A DNA stretch of 64,000 nt from Mycolicibacter engbaekii (GCF_002101585.1 NZ_LQOT01000031.1:62001-126000), one strand, 5' to 3'; positions 13,279-22,448 are shown, counted from the first letter of the stretch. A program made the numbers and translations. Notes: generated by a model not told the origin, from the letters alone.

Positions 13279-13575
13279 GTGAACCCTCCGAAGCGATTCA
13301 GTCTCGCCGCGGTGGCCGTCCTTGCCTGCGGGACGGTCCTGCTCGGTGGATGCTCGGCGGTGGACAAGGTCATCAACAAAGGTGGTGACACCACCTGCGG
13401 AGAGTTCAACGGCCACACCGACGAGAAGCAGCGCTCGGAAGTGTCCAAGATGCTCAAGGACGCCAAGGGCGGCGAGCCGTCGAACCTGGAGCTTTCCGGA
13501 ACGCAGATCGCGGTCAGTGCTTACTGCAAGACGATCGGCAAAGACAGCGACAAGATCAGCAGGGCGATGCTGTAG
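13279..13575 (+). CDS. Small lipoprotein
   Basis: A 98-residue predicted lipoprotein: MNPPKRFSLAAVAVLACGTVLLGGC is a signal peptide ending in a lipobox (LGG-Cys25). The mature part is charged, with two Cys (TTCGEFNG and AYCKT) that could form a disulfide and a QRSEVSKMLK helix, a pattern reminiscent of HdeA-like acid-stress chaperones; that link is weak. GTG 13279 is preceded by AGAAGGGCGG. It follows fadD36 after 33 bases on the same strand and ends 9 bases before the convergent dapD gene. Confidence 0.75.
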   Translation: MNPPKRFSLAAVAVLACGTVLLGGCSAVDKVINKGGDTTCGEFNGHTDEKQRSEVSKMLKDAKGGEPSNLELSGTQIAVSAYCKTIGKDSDKISRAML

Positions 13576-13584
13576 CCGGCGCGC

Positions 13585-14529
13585 CTAGTTGGCGTGCAGG
13601 TCGGCGTTGAGCGCGATGCCCTGACCGTCGCGGGCCACCACCTCGACCGCGCCGGTCTGAGAGTTGCGGCGGAACAGCAGGTTGTTCCCCCCGGCCAGCT
13701 CACGGGCCTTGGTGATGGTGCCGTCGGGCAGCGTGACCTTGGTTCCCGCGGTGACATACAGGCCGGCCTCGACCACACAGTCGTCGCCCAGCGGGATCCC
13801 CAGCCCGGCGTTGGCTCCCAGCAGGCAGCGCTTGCCGATCGAGATGACCTGCGTGCCACCGCCGGACAGCGTTCCCATGATCGACGCGCCGCCGCCGACG
13901 TCGGAGCCGTCGCCGACCACCACGCCCGCCGAGATGCGGCCCTCCACCATCGAGGCGCCCAGCGTGCCGGCGTTGAAGTTGACGAAACCTTCGTGCATCA
14001 CCGTCGTCCCCGACGCCAGGTGCGCACCCAGGCGCACCCGGTCGGCGTCGGCGATCCGCACGCCCGACGGCAGCACGTAGTCGACCATGCGGGGGAACTT
14101 GTCCACCCCGTAGACGGTCACCGGGCCGCGCCGGCGCAACCGGGCGCGGGTGGACTCGAAGCCCTCCACGGCGCACGGGCCGTAGTTGGTCCACACCACG
14201 TTGGTCAGCACCCCGAACAGGCCGCCGGCGTTGAGCCCGTGCGGCACCACCAGTCGGTGCGACAACAGGTGCAGGCGCAGGTAGGCGTCGTAGGCGTCGA
14301 CGGCGGTGTCGTCCAGCGACGCGATCACCGTGCGCACCGCGACCGTCTCGGTACCGCGGTCCTCGTCACGGCCGATAAGACCGGCCAGGTCGGCGGGCAC
14401 CTCGCCGGCGCCGAGCCGGATGGTTCCGGGCGCGCCCGAGCCGCCCAACTCCGGTGCGGGGAACCAGGTGTCGAGCACCGATCCGTCTGCGGCCAGCGTT
14501 GCGATTCCGACACCCGAAGCTCCAGTCAC
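13585..14529 (-). CDS. dapD: DapD, tetrahydrodipicolinate N-succinyltransferase
   Basis: A 314-residue enzyme that transfers succinate from succinyl-CoA to tetrahydrodipicolinate, the first branch step of the succinylase lysine/DAP route. The C-terminal half is a left-handed beta-helix of hexapeptide repeats (for example [48 protein letters not shown]), ending ALNADLHAN as in M. tuberculosis Rv1201c. Start GTG 14529 is chosen because [17 protein letters not shown] matches the family N-terminus and TAGCCT (14542-14537 on the minus strand) is 7 bases upstream, so the mRNA is leaderless. It is divergent from dapE across a long inverted repeat. Confidence 0.95.
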   Translation of the reverse strand: MTGASGVGIATLAADGSVLDTWFPAPELGGSGAPGTIRLGAGEVPADLAGLIGRDEDRGTETVAVRTVIASLDDTAVDAYDAYLRLHLLSHRLVVPHGLNAGGLFGVLTNVVWTNYGPCAVEGFESTRARLRRRGPVTVYGVDKFPRMVDYVLPSGVRIADADRVRLGAHLASGTTVMHEGFVNFNAGTLGASMVEGRISAGVVVGDGSDVGGGASIMGTLSGGGTQVISIGKRCLLGANAGLGIPLGDDCVVEAGLYVTAGTKVTLPDGTITKARELAGGNNLLFRRNSQTGAVEVVARDGQGIALNADLHAN

Positions 14530-14536
14530 GCCGGTC

Positions 14537-14633
14537 AGGCTACCTTTTCCGCGAGCAGACGCAGAATCGCACGTTGAGGCGATTGCCCGTGCGATTCTGC
14601 GTCTGCTCGCGGGGGAAGCGCGCCGGTTAGTCT
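14537..14633. promoter_or_regulatory. Divergent leaderless promoters of dapD and dapE
   Basis: dapD has TAGCCT at 14542-14537 (minus strand), 7 bases before its GTG. dapE has TAGTCT at 14628-14633, 6 bases before its GTG 14640. The expected -35 positions of both promoters fall within the arms of the inverted repeat at 14549-14612, so both genes would sense any change in its structure or occupancy. Confidence 0.6.
14549..14612. repeat. 25-bp perfect inverted repeat between dapD and dapE
   Basis: The left arm at 14549-14573 and the right arm at 14588-14612 are exact reverse complements (25 bp), with a 14-base loop (14574-14587). The arm core reads GAGCAGACGCAGAATCGCAC. Three further G:U-type pairs could extend the stem as RNA. 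Because the flanking genes diverge, it is not an ordinary terminator. The core resembles a short palindromic element I recall as dispersed in mycobacterial intergenic regions; copy number needs a genome search. Confidence 0.9.
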
Positions 14634-14639
14634 GAGTGC

Positions 14640-15728
14640 GTGCTGGACCTGCACTCCGACCCGATTTCCCTGACCGCGGCACTGGTGGACATTCCCAGCG
14701 AGTCGCGGCATGAAGCGCGAATCGCCGACGAGGTCGAGGTCGCCCTGCGCGAGCAGACTCCCCGCTCGGCGGGCTTCGAGATCATCCGGGACGGCAACGC
14801 GGTGCTGGCCCGCACCCAGCTGGGGCGGCCGACACGCGTGCTGCTGGCCGGGCATCTGGACACCGTCCCGGTGGCCGGCAACCTGCCCAGCCGGCGGACC
14901 ACCACCGACGACGAGGGGGACGTGCTGCACGGTTGCGGCACTGTCGACATGAAGGGCGGTGTCGCCGTCTTCCTGCACCTGGCCGCCACCATCACCGCAC
15001 ATGCGCATGATCTGACCTGCGTGTTCTACGACTGCGAGGAGATCGAGGCCGCCGCCAACGGGCTGGGCCGAATCGAACGCAACCTGCCGGACTGGCTGAC
15101 CGGCGATGTCGCGATCCTCGGCGAGCCGACCGGCGGCTACATCGAAGCCGGCTGCCAGGGCACGCTGCGGGTGGTGGTCAGCGCCACAGGCACCCGGGCG
15201 CATTCGGCGCGCTCCTGGCTGGGCGACAACGCCATCCACAAACTCGGGGCGGTGCTGGACCGGCTCGCCGCCTACCAGGCGCGCAGCGTGGACATCGACG
15301 GCTGCGTCTACCGCGAGGGGCTGTCCGCGGTGCGCATCGACGGCGGGGTGGCCGGCAACGTCATCCCAGACGCGGCGGCCGTCACGGTGAACTTCCGCTT
15401 CGCGCCGGACCGCACCCCCGAACAGGCGCTGGCCCATGTCCGCGAGGTGTTCGACGGCCTCGATGTCGGCGTCGAGCAGACCGATTCGGCGGCCGGCGCC
15501 CTGCCCGGGCTGACCGCGCCCGCCGCCGCGGCGCTGGTGGCCGCCGCCGGCGGGCGGGTGCGGGCCAAATACGGCTGGACCGACGTGTCCCGGTTCGCCG
15601 CCCGCGGCATTCCCGCGGTCAACTACGGTCCGGGCGACCCGAACCTGGCGCACCGGGTCGACGAGCGGGTGCCGGTGGACCAGATCAGCACCGTGGCCGC
15701 GATGCTGCGCGGCTACCTCAGCGCCTGA
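14640..15728 (+). CDS. dapE: DapE, succinyl-diaminopimelate desuccinylase
   Basis: A 362-residue M20-family metallopeptidase that removes succinate from N-succinyl-LL-diaminopimelate. Metal-binding and catalytic motifs are visible: GHLDTVP (His and Asp of the first site), [18 protein letters not shown] (catalytic Glu pair), LGEPTGG and the C-terminal His in [11 protein letters not shown]. The dimerisation domain occupies roughly residues 180-290. Start GTG 14640 has TAGTCT six bases upstream (leaderless). It is slightly longer than M. tuberculosis DapE owing to inserts near residues 40 and 90. Its last 11 bases overlap the end of the convergent ATPase gene. Confidence 0.94.
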   Translation: MLDLHSDPISLTAALVDIPSESRHEARIADEVEVALREQTPRSAGFEIIRDGNAVLARTQLGRPTRVLLAGHLDTVPVAGNLPSRRTTTDDEGDVLHGCGTVDMKGGVAVFLHLAATITAHAHDLTCVFYDCEEIEAAANGLGRIERNLPDWLTGDVAILGEPTGGYIEAGCQGTLRVVVSATGTRAHSARSWLGDNAIHKLGAVLDRLAAYQARSVDIDGCVYREGLSAVRIDGGVAGNVIPDAAAVTVNFRFAPDRTPEQALAHVREVFDGLDVGVEQTDSAAGALPGLTAPAAAALVAAAGGRVRAKYGWTDVSRFAARGIPAVNYGPGDPNLAHRVDERVPVDQISTVAAMLRGYLSA

Positions 15729-17736
15729 CCCGCTCCAGCGCCGCGCGGCCGAACGCGCAGTCGACTTCGCCGCACAGCCGGGCCAGCGGATCGGCGGCCC
15801 GGGCATCGCCGAGCCGGGCGGCGACATCCCAGGCCTGCAGCGCAACCGCGGACTGCCCGGAGCGTTGCGCCATCCGGGCGCCTTCCCGGGCGGCCGCGAT
15901 CGCGCCGTGCTGATCGCGCATGCCGGCCCGCTGCCAGGCACGCGCCATGCCCAACTCCGGGGCGAACAGCGCCGATTTGGTGCCGTGCCGGGACTCGGCC
16001 CGCCGCAACGCCTTTGCGGCGCCGGCGATGTCGGATTGGCGGGCCAGCGCGGTGGCCAGCAACGTCAGCGCCAGCGGTCCCCACGAATACCCGGTGCGGT
16101 CCAGGGTGGCCGCGGCCGGCGCCAGTAGCGCCGCCGCGTCCGCGAACTCATCGGCCGCGATCAGCACGACCGCCACCAGGACCTCGCCGACGGCCCGGCC
16201 GGGTTGGGTCAGCTCGGCGAAATCGGTGAACTGCCAGGCCAGCTCACGGGCCTCGGCAAGGCGATCGGCCATCAGCAGCGTGGTGATCTCGGCCAGTCCC
16301 ACGGTGAACCGCAGCACGCCGGGATGCTCGGCGCCCAGCGCGCGGGCCGCCAGCGGTCCGACGTCGTCGAATCGGCCGGCCCGCGCCGCGCACAGCGCGG
16401 CGGCGCTACCCGCCCAGGCCACCGCCATGTCGTCGGCGGCGGGATCGGCCAGGACCGTCGTGGCCAACTCGACGGCGCGGCCGATGTTTCCGGCGTTCAT
16501 CGCGAAGGTGGCGCCGAGCGCATCGAGGGTGTCGCGTGGGCGCGGGCCGCTGACCCGGCCCCGCGTGGCGGCCAGAAACGCGGTCGCGCGTTCCGGTTCG
16601 CCCAGCATGAAGAACTGATTGGCGGCCCGCGGCAGCGCCCAGGCCATCAGGTCCGGTTCGTTCAGCGTGGCCGGGTCGACCGCCGCCAGCACCTCGTCGG
16701 CGTCGCGGCCGCGGCCCTGCCAGCCCAGCGCATGCGCTAGGGCCAACCGTGCCGGCAGCCCGCCCGAGTGCTCCAGTGCCTGACGGGCCAATTTCTCGCC
16801 CAGCCGGGGATCGCCCAGCCGCATCGCCTGTTCGGCCGCATCCACCATCTGCGCGACGGTCTGCGGGGCGTCACTGTCGGCGGCCAGCGCCGCCAGCCGC
16901 AGCTGCTCACCGACGTGGCGGCAGGGCGACGTGGTCAGCACACCGACCACCTGGGTGCGCCGCGCGCGGGCGCCGGCATCGCCCAGTGCGGCGAGCGCCC
17001 GCCGGGCGAACAGCGGGTGCGCGGTGTAGACGACGGGGTCGCGTCCGTGGCCGCCGCGGACGCGGGTCTCCACGGCGCCGAGTTCCTCGGCTTGGCGGAC
17101 CGCCTCGGCGCTGGTGAGGTTCTCCAGGTCGACCAAGGCCAGCGGCTCGCAGACCGCCAGGTAGTCCAGCACCGCACGCGCACCGGCGGGCAGCCCCGCC
17201 ACGAAGGCGTCGATATCCTGGCCGGCCGTGTCCGCATCGCCGGCCGGGATGTCGATCCGGGGCAACAGGTTGTCGCTCCACAGCGCGGTGATCGGGGCCG
17301 CGGGAGAGGCGTCGGCGCGGCCGGTGACGATCATCCGGGCCGAGCCGGTCAACGCCAGTTGGTAGACCAGCGTGGCCGACAACAGATCGAGCTGGTGAGC
17401 GTCGTCGATCACCAGCACCAGCTCGCCGTCGCCGTCGGCCAGCGATGCCCGGGCCGCGCGCAGCAGTGCGGCGGGTTTGCCGATCTCGGACACCTCGACC
17501 AGATGGCTGAACGCGCCCAGCGGTACGCCGCGCTCGGTGGGAGTGCCGATCACCCAGCGGACCCGGGTGCCGGGGTGGCGCTGCGCGTAGTCTTCGGCGG
17601 CCAGTCGGGCCAGGGTCGACTTGCCGCACCCGTCCGGACCGAGCACCACCGCACCGGCCCGGGCCCCGTCGTCCAGCGCGGCGATGATCTGCTGCAAGGC
17701 GGCCGAATGCTCGGGGACGTTCCAGCGGATCGGCAT
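15718..17736 (-). CDS. AAA/STAND-type ATP-binding protein (Rv1204c-like)
   Basis: A 672-residue protein with an N-terminal P-loop NTPase: Walker [10 protein letters not shown] near residues 33-41 and Walker [11 protein letters not shown] near 110. The rest is helical and Ala/Leu/Arg-rich with repeat-like pairs, resembling the TPR region of LuxR-type STAND regulators, but no C-terminal LuxR helix-turn-helix is seen. Start ATG 17736 has TAAACT (17750-17745, minus strand) 8 bases upstream; the longer frame only reads the shadow of the LOG gene. It is divergent from that gene with only 48 bases between starts. It may be a signalling ATPase lacking its own output domain; function unknown. Confidence 0.82.
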   Translation of the reverse strand: MPIRWNVPEHSAALQQIIAALDDGARAGAVVLGPDGCGKSTLARLAAEDYAQRHPGTRVRWVIGTPTERGVPLGAFSHLVEVSEIGKPAALLRAARASLADGDGELVLVIDDAHQLDLLSATLVYQLALTGSARMIVTGRADASPAAPITALWSDNLLPRIDIPAGDADTAGQDIDAFVAGLPAGARAVLDYLAVCEPLALVDLENLTSAEAVRQAEELGAVETRVRGGHGRDPVVYTAHPLFARRALAALGDAGARARRTQVVGVLTTSPCRHVGEQLRLAALAADSDAPQTVAQMVDAAEQAMRLGDPRLGEKLARQALEHSGGLPARLALAHALGWQGRGRDADEVLAAVDPATLNEPDLMAWALPRAANQFFMLGEPERATAFLAATRGRVSGPRPRDTLDALGATFAMNAGNIGRAVELATTVLADPAADDMAVAWAGSAAALCAARAGRFDDVGPLAARALGAEHPGVLRFTVGLAEITTLLMADRLAEARELAWQFTDFAELTQPGRAVGEVLVAVVLIAADEFADAAALLAPAAATLDRTGYSWGPLALTLLATALARQSDIAGAAKALRRAESRHGTKSALFAPELGMARAWQRAGMRDQHGAIAAAREGARMAQRSGQSAVALQAWDVAARLGDARAADPLARLCGEVDCAFGRAALERVRR

Positions 17737-17744
17737 CGCCGCAG

Positions 17745-17777
17745 AGTTTACGGTCTGAGCCCAGCGCCCGATAGCCT
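17745..17777. promoter_or_regulatory. Compact bidirectional leaderless promoter
   Basis: The minus-strand -10 TAAACT (17750-17745) drives the ATPase gene and the plus-strand -10 TAGCCT (17772-17777) drives the LOG gene, 7 bases before its GTG. With only 48 bases between the start codons, each promoter's -35 position coincides with the other's -10, so RNA polymerase cannot occupy both at once. Confidence 0.55.
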
Positions 17778-17784
17778 TTCGGTT

Positions 17785-18348
17785 GTGCGGTCGAGGCAAT
17801 GGGCGGTGTGCGTTTACTGCGCGTCCGGCCCGCGCGATCCGGCGCTGCTGGCGCTGGCCGCCGAGGTCGGTGCGGCGATCGCCCGACGCGGCTGGACGTT
17901 GGTGTGGGGAGGCGGCAACGTCTCGGCGATGGGTGCGCTCGCCGTGGCCGCCCGCGAGCACGGGGGACCGACGGTCGGGGTGATCCCCAAGGCGCTGCTG
18001 CACCGCGAGGTGGCCGATGTCGACGCCGACGAGTTGATCGTCACCGAGACCATGCGTGAGCGCAAACAGGTGATGGACGACCGGGCGGACGTGTTCCTGA
18101 CCCTGCCCGGCGGCATCGGCACGCTCGAAGAACTCTTCGAGACCTGGACTGCGGGGTATCTGGGGATGCACGACAAGGCGGTGGTGGTGCTCGATCCCGA
18201 CGGGCACTACGCCGGGCTCTGGACGTGGCTGGCCGGTCTGGTCGACGCGGGGTTCGTCAACCCGCAGGCGATGCGCCGGCTGCTGGTGTTCGATGACGTA
18301 GAGGCGGCGCTCGATGCCTGTTCACCCGGTACCGCCGGTACCGATTAG
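17785..18348 (+). CDS. LOG-family cytokinin riboside 5'-monophosphate phosphoribohydrolase
   Basis: A 187-residue LOG-family enzyme (Rv1205-like). The fold is Rossmann-like with VYCASGPRDPALL at the N-terminus, WGGGNVSAMGALA, the MRERKQVMDDRAD arginine segment and the diagnostic PGGIGTLEELFE motif, which binds the nucleotide phosphate. LOG enzymes release N6-modified adenine bases from their 5'-monophosphates; in M. tuberculosis this protein is a proteasome substrate whose products feed toxic aldehyde formation. Length equals Rv1205. The mRNA is probably leaderless from GTG 17785. It precedes fadD6 by 49 bases on the same strand. Confidence 0.92.
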   Translation: MRSRQWAVCVYCASGPRDPALLALAAEVGAAIARRGWTLVWGGGNVSAMGALAVAAREHGGPTVGVIPKALLHREVADVDADELIVTETMRERKQVMDDRADVFLTLPGGIGTLEELFETWTAGYLGMHDKAVVVLDPDGHYAGLWTWLAGLVDAGFVNPQAMRRLLVFDDVEAALDACSPGTAGTD

Positions 18349-18397
18349 GCTGCTGCTTCGTCAGTCGACCCCACCGACCGCGAATTGAGGCGATAAC

Positions 18398-20179
18398 GTG
18401 TCCGACCACGACTCCGGCACCGTCACCCGGGTGGGGCTGTTCGACGTGGTGGCCCGCACACCGCACCTGCTGGCCGACGCGCCGACCATCCTTCGCGGGC
18501 TGTGGACCGGACTGCGGGCCCGGCCCACCTCCAAGGCGTCGATCGGCAAGGTCTTCCAGGACCGCGCGGCCCAATGGGGCGACCGCGTGTTCATCCGGTT
18601 CGCCGACCAGCGACTGACCTACCGCGAAGCCAACGAGACAGTCAACCGCTACGCCGCGGTACTGGCCGCGCGCGGCGTCGGCCACGGCGATGTCGTGGGG
18701 ATCATGCTGCGCAACAGCCCCGACGCGGTGCTGATGATGCTGGCCGTCGCCAAATGCGGCGGGGTCGCCGGCATGCTCAACTACCACCAGCGCGGCGATG
18801 TGCTCGCCCACAGTCTGGGGGTGCTGAAGTCCGCCCTGCTGGTCGCGGAGACCGACCTGGTCGACGCCGTCAAGGACAGCGGCGCCCCCGACGAGCCGGT
18901 GACCATCGAGGAATTCCGGCGGCTGGCCGCCACCGCACCGGACGGCAACCCCGCCTCGGTCAACGCGGTACTGGCCAAGGACACCGCGTTCTACATCTTC
19001 ACCTCCGGCACCACCGGTTACCCCAAGGCCAGCGTGATGACGCACTACCGCTGGTTGCGCGCCCTGGCGACATTCGGCGCCATCGGGCTGCGGCTGCGCG
19101 GCAGCGACACCCTGTACTGCTGCCTGCCGCTCTACCACAACAACGCGCTGACCGTCGCGGTGTCCTCGGTGCTCAACGCCGGTGCCACCCTGGCCCTGGG
19201 CCGCTCGTTCTCGGCCTCGCGGTTCTGGGACGAGGTGATCGCCGTAGACGCCACCGCGTTCGTCTACATCGGCGAGCTGTGCCGGTACCTGCTCAACCAG
19301 CCCCCGAAGCCGACCGACCGGGCCCACAAGGTGCGGGTGATCGCCGGCAACGGACTGCGGCCGGAGATCTGGGACGAGTTCACCCAACGTTTCGGCATCA
19401 AGCGGGTCTGCGAGTTCTACGCCGCCAGCGAGAGCAACAGCGCGTTCCTCAACGTGTTCAACGTGCCCCGCAGCACGGGCGTGTACCCACTGCGCCTGGC
19501 CTACGTGCACTACGACGCCGACACCGGACTGCCGCTGCGCGGCGACGACGGCCGCGTGCAGCGGGTGCCGGCGGGACAGCCCGGGCTGTTGCTGAGCCCG
19601 GTGAACCGATTCTCACCCTTCGACGGCTACACCGACCCGGAGGCCAACGAGAAGAAGCTGGTGCGCGACGCCTTCCGCGACGGCGACTGCTGGTTCAACA
19701 CCGGCGACCTGATGCGCCCCCAGGGGATGGGGCACGCCGCTTTCGTCGACCGGCTCGGCGACACCTTCCGGTGGAAAGGCGAGAACGTCGCCACCACGCA
19801 GGTCGAGGCGGCGCTGGGCGCCGACGAGGCGATCGAGGAGTGCGCCGTCTACGGCGTGGAGGTGCCCGGCACCGGTGGCCGCGCCGGGATGGCAGCGGTC
19901 AAACTGCGCGACGGCGCCCAGTTCGACGGACCGGGGCTGGCCGCGTTGCTCTATGACCAGCTGCCCTCCTATGCGGTGCCGCTGTTCGTGCGGGTGGTCC
20001 CGTCGCTGGCCCACACCACCACGTTCAAGAGCCGCAAGGTCGAACTGCGCGAGCAGGGCTACGGCGGCGGAGACATCGAGGACCCGCTGTACGTGCTCGC
20101 CGGGCGCAGCGAGGGCTACGTCCCCTACTACGCCGACTACCCCGGCGAAGTGGCGGCCGGCAAGCGACCGCAGGGCTGA
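18398..20179 (+). CDS. fadD6: FadD6, fatty-acid-CoA ligase
   Basis: A 593-residue very-long-chain type acyl-CoA synthetase (FATP family). The AMP-binding P-loop FYIFTSGTTGYPKASVMTH lies near residue 200, followed by YCCLPLYHNNAL, EFYAASESNS, NTGDLMRPQ, DRLGDTFRWKGENVATTQVE and a short C-terminal domain ending VPYYADYPGEV. Size and order match Rv1206 (597 residues). GTG 18398 is preceded by GAGGCGA at 18387-18393. It probably activates long-chain fatty acids for lipid synthesis or beta-oxidation at the inner membrane face. The folP2 gene follows after 38 bases on the same strand. Confidence 0.92.
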   Translation: MSDHDSGTVTRVGLFDVVARTPHLLADAPTILRGLWTGLRARPTSKASIGKVFQDRAAQWGDRVFIRFADQRLTYREANETVNRYAAVLAARGVGHGDVVGIMLRNSPDAVLMMLAVAKCGGVAGMLNYHQRGDVLAHSLGVLKSALLVAETDLVDAVKDSGAPDEPVTIEEFRRLAATAPDGNPASVNAVLAKDTAFYIFTSGTTGYPKASVMTHYRWLRALATFGAIGLRLRGSDTLYCCLPLYHNNALTVAVSSVLNAGATLALGRSFSASRFWDEVIAVDATAFVYIGELCRYLLNQPPKPTDRAHKVRVIAGNGLRPEIWDEFTQRFGIKRVCEFYAASESNSAFLNVFNVPRSTGVYPLRLAYVHYDADTGLPLRGDDGRVQRVPAGQPGLLLSPVNRFSPFDGYTDPEANEKKLVRDAFRDGDCWFNTGDLMRPQGMGHAAFVDRLGDTFRWKGENVATTQVEAALGADEAIEECAVYGVEVPGTGGRAGMAAVKLRDGAQFDGPGLAALLYDQLPSYAVPLFVRVVPSLAHTTTFKSRKVELREQGYGGGDIEDPLYVLAGRSEGYVPYYADYPGEVAAGKRPQG

Positions 20180-20217
20180 CCGAGGAGGGGCCAAGCCCCA
20201 CCGGGCACCATAGACAG

Positions 20218-21093
20218 GTGCACACCTATTTCTGCGGACGCCCGGTGGCGGCCGATCGTGCGCTCATCATGGCGATCGTCAACCGCACGCCGGACTCTTT
20301 CTACGACGCGGGCGCCACGTTCACCGACGAGGCGGCCAAAGACGCGGTGCACCGCGCCGTCGCCGAGGGCGCCGATGTCATCGATGTCGGCGGAGTCAAA
20401 GCCGGACCGGGCCAGCCCGTGGACGCCGCCGCCGAGACCGCCCGGGTGGTCCCGTTCATCGAGTGGCTGCGCGGCGCCTACCCCGACCAGCTGATCAGCG
20501 TGGACACCTGGCGGGCGGAGGTGGCCAAACGCGCCTGTGCGGCCGGTGCCGACCTGATCAACGACACCTGGGGCGGGATCGACCCCGGCCTGCCGGCGGT
20601 GGCCGCCGAATTCGGGGCGGGGCTGGTCTGCTCCCACACCGGCGGGGCCCAACCGCGCACCCGCCCCTTCCGGGTCAGCTACGGCACGCGGGTCGACGGG
20701 GTGGTGACAGCGGTGATCGACGAGGTCACCGCGGCCGCCGAGGCAGCGGTGGCGGCCGGGGTGGCCCGCGAGCGGATTGTGATCGATCCCACCCACGATT
20801 TCGGCAAGAACACCTTCCACGGGCTAGCGTTGCTGCGACACACGGAGGACTTGGTCGGTACCGGATGGCCGGTGCTGATGGCGCTCTCCAACAAAGACTT
20901 CATCGGGGAGACTCTTGGTGTGGGTCTCACCGAGCGTCTCGACGGAACGTTGGCGGCCACCGCATGGGCGGCGGCCGCCGGAGCCCGGATGTTTCGGGTG
21001 CACGAGGTCGGGCCTACCCGGCGCGTCCTGGAGATGGTGGCATCGATCCAGGGTGTCCGGGCCCCGACCCGCACAGTAAGGGGATTGGCATGA
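20218..21093 (+). CDS. folP2: FolP2, dihydropteroate synthase paralogue
   Basis: A 291-residue TIM-barrel protein of the dihydropteroate synthase family. Visible motifs are MAIVNRTPDSFYDAGATF, IDVGGVKAGPG, SVDTWRAEVA, INDTWGG and DPTHDFGKNTFH. The standard DHPS loop reads MGVLNVTPDSFSDGG, so the substitutions here agree with the mycobacterial FolP2 branch, which reportedly lacks DHPS activity and has an uncertain role. It is shorter at the N-terminus than Rv1207. The stop TGA overlaps an ATG that opens a 16-codon ORF leading into gpgS. Confidence 0.9.
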   Translation: MHTYFCGRPVAADRALIMAIVNRTPDSFYDAGATFTDEAAKDAVHRAVAEGADVIDVGGVKAGPGQPVDAAAETARVVPFIEWLRGAYPDQLISVDTWRAEVAKRACAAGADLINDTWGGIDPGLPAVAAEFGAGLVCSHTGGAQPRTRPFRVSYGTRVDGVVTAVIDEVTAAAEAAVAAGVARERIVIDPTHDFGKNTFHGLALLRHTEDLVGTGWPVLMALSNKDFIGETLGVGLTERLDGTLAATAWAAAAGARMFRVHEVGPTRRVLEMVASIQGVRAPTRTVRGLA

Positions 21094-21140
21094 CCGCCGG
21101 CGCCGCAGCGCGACACGATGCTCAGGAGTGGCGCATATGA
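21090..21140 (+). CDS. 16-codon bridge ORF between folP2 and gpgS
   Basis: ATG 21090 overlaps the folP2 stop (ATGA, 21090-21093) and reads MTAGAAARHDAQEWRI to TGA 21138-21140, which overlaps the gpgS ATG at 21137 (again ATGA). The ribosome site for gpgS (AGGAG at 21124-21128) lies inside it. The first residues MTA equal the start I recall for M. tuberculosis GpgS, so this may be the ancestral gpgS start cut off by a frameshift, now working as a translational bridge. Confidence 0.45.
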   Translation: MTAGAAARHDAQEWRI

Positions 21141-22084
21141 CCGAGCTGGTCTCAGCGCCGGGCGACACCCGGATGTCCGGGCGTACCTGGACGCGGCCGC
21201 AGTGGACGGTGGCTGAGCTGCTGGCGGCCAAGGCCGAGACGGGTCGCAGCATCTCGGTGGTGCTGCCGGCCCTCAACGAGCAGGCGACCATCGAGTCGGT
21301 CATCGACAGCATCACCCCGCTGGTCGACAACCTGGTCGACGAACTGATCGTGCTGGACTCCGGTTCCACCGACGACACCGAGATCCGGTCTATCGCCGCC
21401 GGCGCTCGCGTCGTCAGCCGCGAACAGGCCGTTCCCGAAGTGCCCCCGCAGCCCGGCAAGGGGGAGGCCCTGTGGCGGTCGCTGGCCGCCACCAGCGGCG
21501 ACATCGTGGTGTTCGTGGACTCCGACCTGATCGATCCCGACCCGATGTTCGTGCCGCACCTGGTCGGGCCGCTGCTCACCGCTGACGGGGTCCACCTGGT
21601 CAAGGGCTTCTACCGGCGGCCGCTGAAGGTCAACGGCACCGAGGACGCCACCGGCGGGGGCCGGGTCACCGAACTGGTGGCCCGACCGCTGCTGACCGCG
21701 CTGCGGCCCGACCTGGGCGCGGTGCTGCAACCGTTGGGCGGGGAGTACGCGGGCACTCGCGAGCTGCTGGCATCGGTTCCGTTCGCCCCCGGCTACGGGG
21801 TGGAGATCGGCCTTTTGATCGACACCTACGATCGGCTGGGCTTGGAGGCGATTGCCCAGGTCAACCTGGGTGTGCGGGCCCATCGCAACCGCCCGTTGGC
21901 GGAATTGGCCGTGATGAGCCGCCAAGTCGTCGCCACCTTGCTGTCGCGCTGCGGCGTCCCGGACTCCGGGGTGGGACTGACCCAGTTCTTCGCCGACGGC
22001 CCGGACGGTATGGACTACCTGCCGCAGACCACGCCGCTGTCGCTGGTGGACCGGCCGCCGATGAACACCCTGCGCCAGCGCTGA
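21137..22084 (+). CDS. gpgS: GpgS, glucosyl-3-phosphoglycerate synthase
   Basis: A 315-residue GT81-family retaining glycosyltransferase. It transfers glucose from UDP- or ADP-glucose to 3-phosphoglycerate, the first step of methylglucose lipopolysaccharide synthesis. Motifs are SVVLPALNEQATIESVI (nucleotide-binding start), VLDSGSTDDT, PGKGEALWRSL and the metal-binding DSD near residues 127-129; GYGVEIGLLIDT and AHRNRPL lie in the acceptor region. Start ATG 21137 has AGGAG 8 bases upstream. It is about nine residues shorter than M. tuberculosis GpgS at the N-terminus, consistent with the mini-ORF in front. Nearby glgC supplies ADP-glucose for related glucans. Confidence 0.94.
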   Translation: MTELVSAPGDTRMSGRTWTRPQWTVAELLAAKAETGRSISVVLPALNEQATIESVIDSITPLVDNLVDELIVLDSGSTDDTEIRSIAAGARVVSREQAVPEVPPQPGKGEALWRSLAATSGDIVVFVDSDLIDPDPMFVPHLVGPLLTADGVHLVKGFYRRPLKVNGTEDATGGGRVTELVARPLLTALRPDLGAVLQPLGGEYAGTRELLASVPFAPGYGVEIGLLIDTYDRLGLEAIAQVNLGVRAHRNRPLAELAVMSRQVVATLLSRCGVPDSGVGLTQFFADGPDGMDYLPQTTPLSLVDRPPMNTLRQR

Positions 22085-22136
22085 CCTGAGGGGAATCGCC
22101 GGCAACGCCGGTCGCCGATGAGGCACTATCGATGCC

Positions 22137-22448
22137 GTGACACTGGTGTTGCTCTACCTCGTTGTACTCGTGCTGATCGCGCTGTTGCTGTTCGGCGTCG
22201 CGAGCACGCTGTTCGGCCGCGGTGAACCGCTGCCCCCGCTGCCGCGGGCGACGACGGCCACCATGCTGCCGGCATCGGGCGTCACCGGCGCCGATGTCGA
22301 GGCGGTGAAGTTCTCCCAGGTGCTGCGGGGTTACAACACTGCCGAAGTCGACTGGGTGCTGGAACGCCTCGGCGCCGAGCTCGACCAACTGCGCGGTCAG
22401 CTTGCCGCGGCGCAGGCGGCCGGTGCGAACGCGCCGGAGCCACGTTGA
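22137..22448 (+). CDS. DivIVA-domain membrane protein (Rv1209-like)
   Basis: A 103-residue protein with one N-terminal membrane helix (VLLYLVVLVLIALLLFGVAS), a Pro-rich linker, then a DivIVA-like segment VKFSQVLRGYNTAEVDWVLERLGAELDQLRGQL that should form a coiled coil. The FxxxLRGYxxxEVD pattern is typical of actinobacterial DivIVA-domain proteins involved in polar growth or septation. GTG 22137 is the start; no strong ribosome site is seen. Its TGA overlaps the TTG start of tagA (TTGA), so the two genes are translationally coupled. Confidence 0.8.
   Translation: MTLVLLYLVVLVLIALLLFGVASTLFGRGEPLPPLPRATTATMLPASGVTGADVEAVKFSQVLRGYNTAEVDWVLERLGAELDQLRGQLAAAQAAGANAPEPR

Noticed and set aside
16768..17784. 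Extended N-terminus of the LOG gene (339 extra codons)
   Set aside because: It runs antisense to the ATPase gene, while GTG 17785 gives the family length and has a -10 box at the right distance.
22085..22136. Short GC-rich hairpin (GCCGGCAACGCCGGT) after gpgS as terminator
   Set aside because: The stem is about five pairs without a T-run, and the next gene runs in the same direction; not supported.
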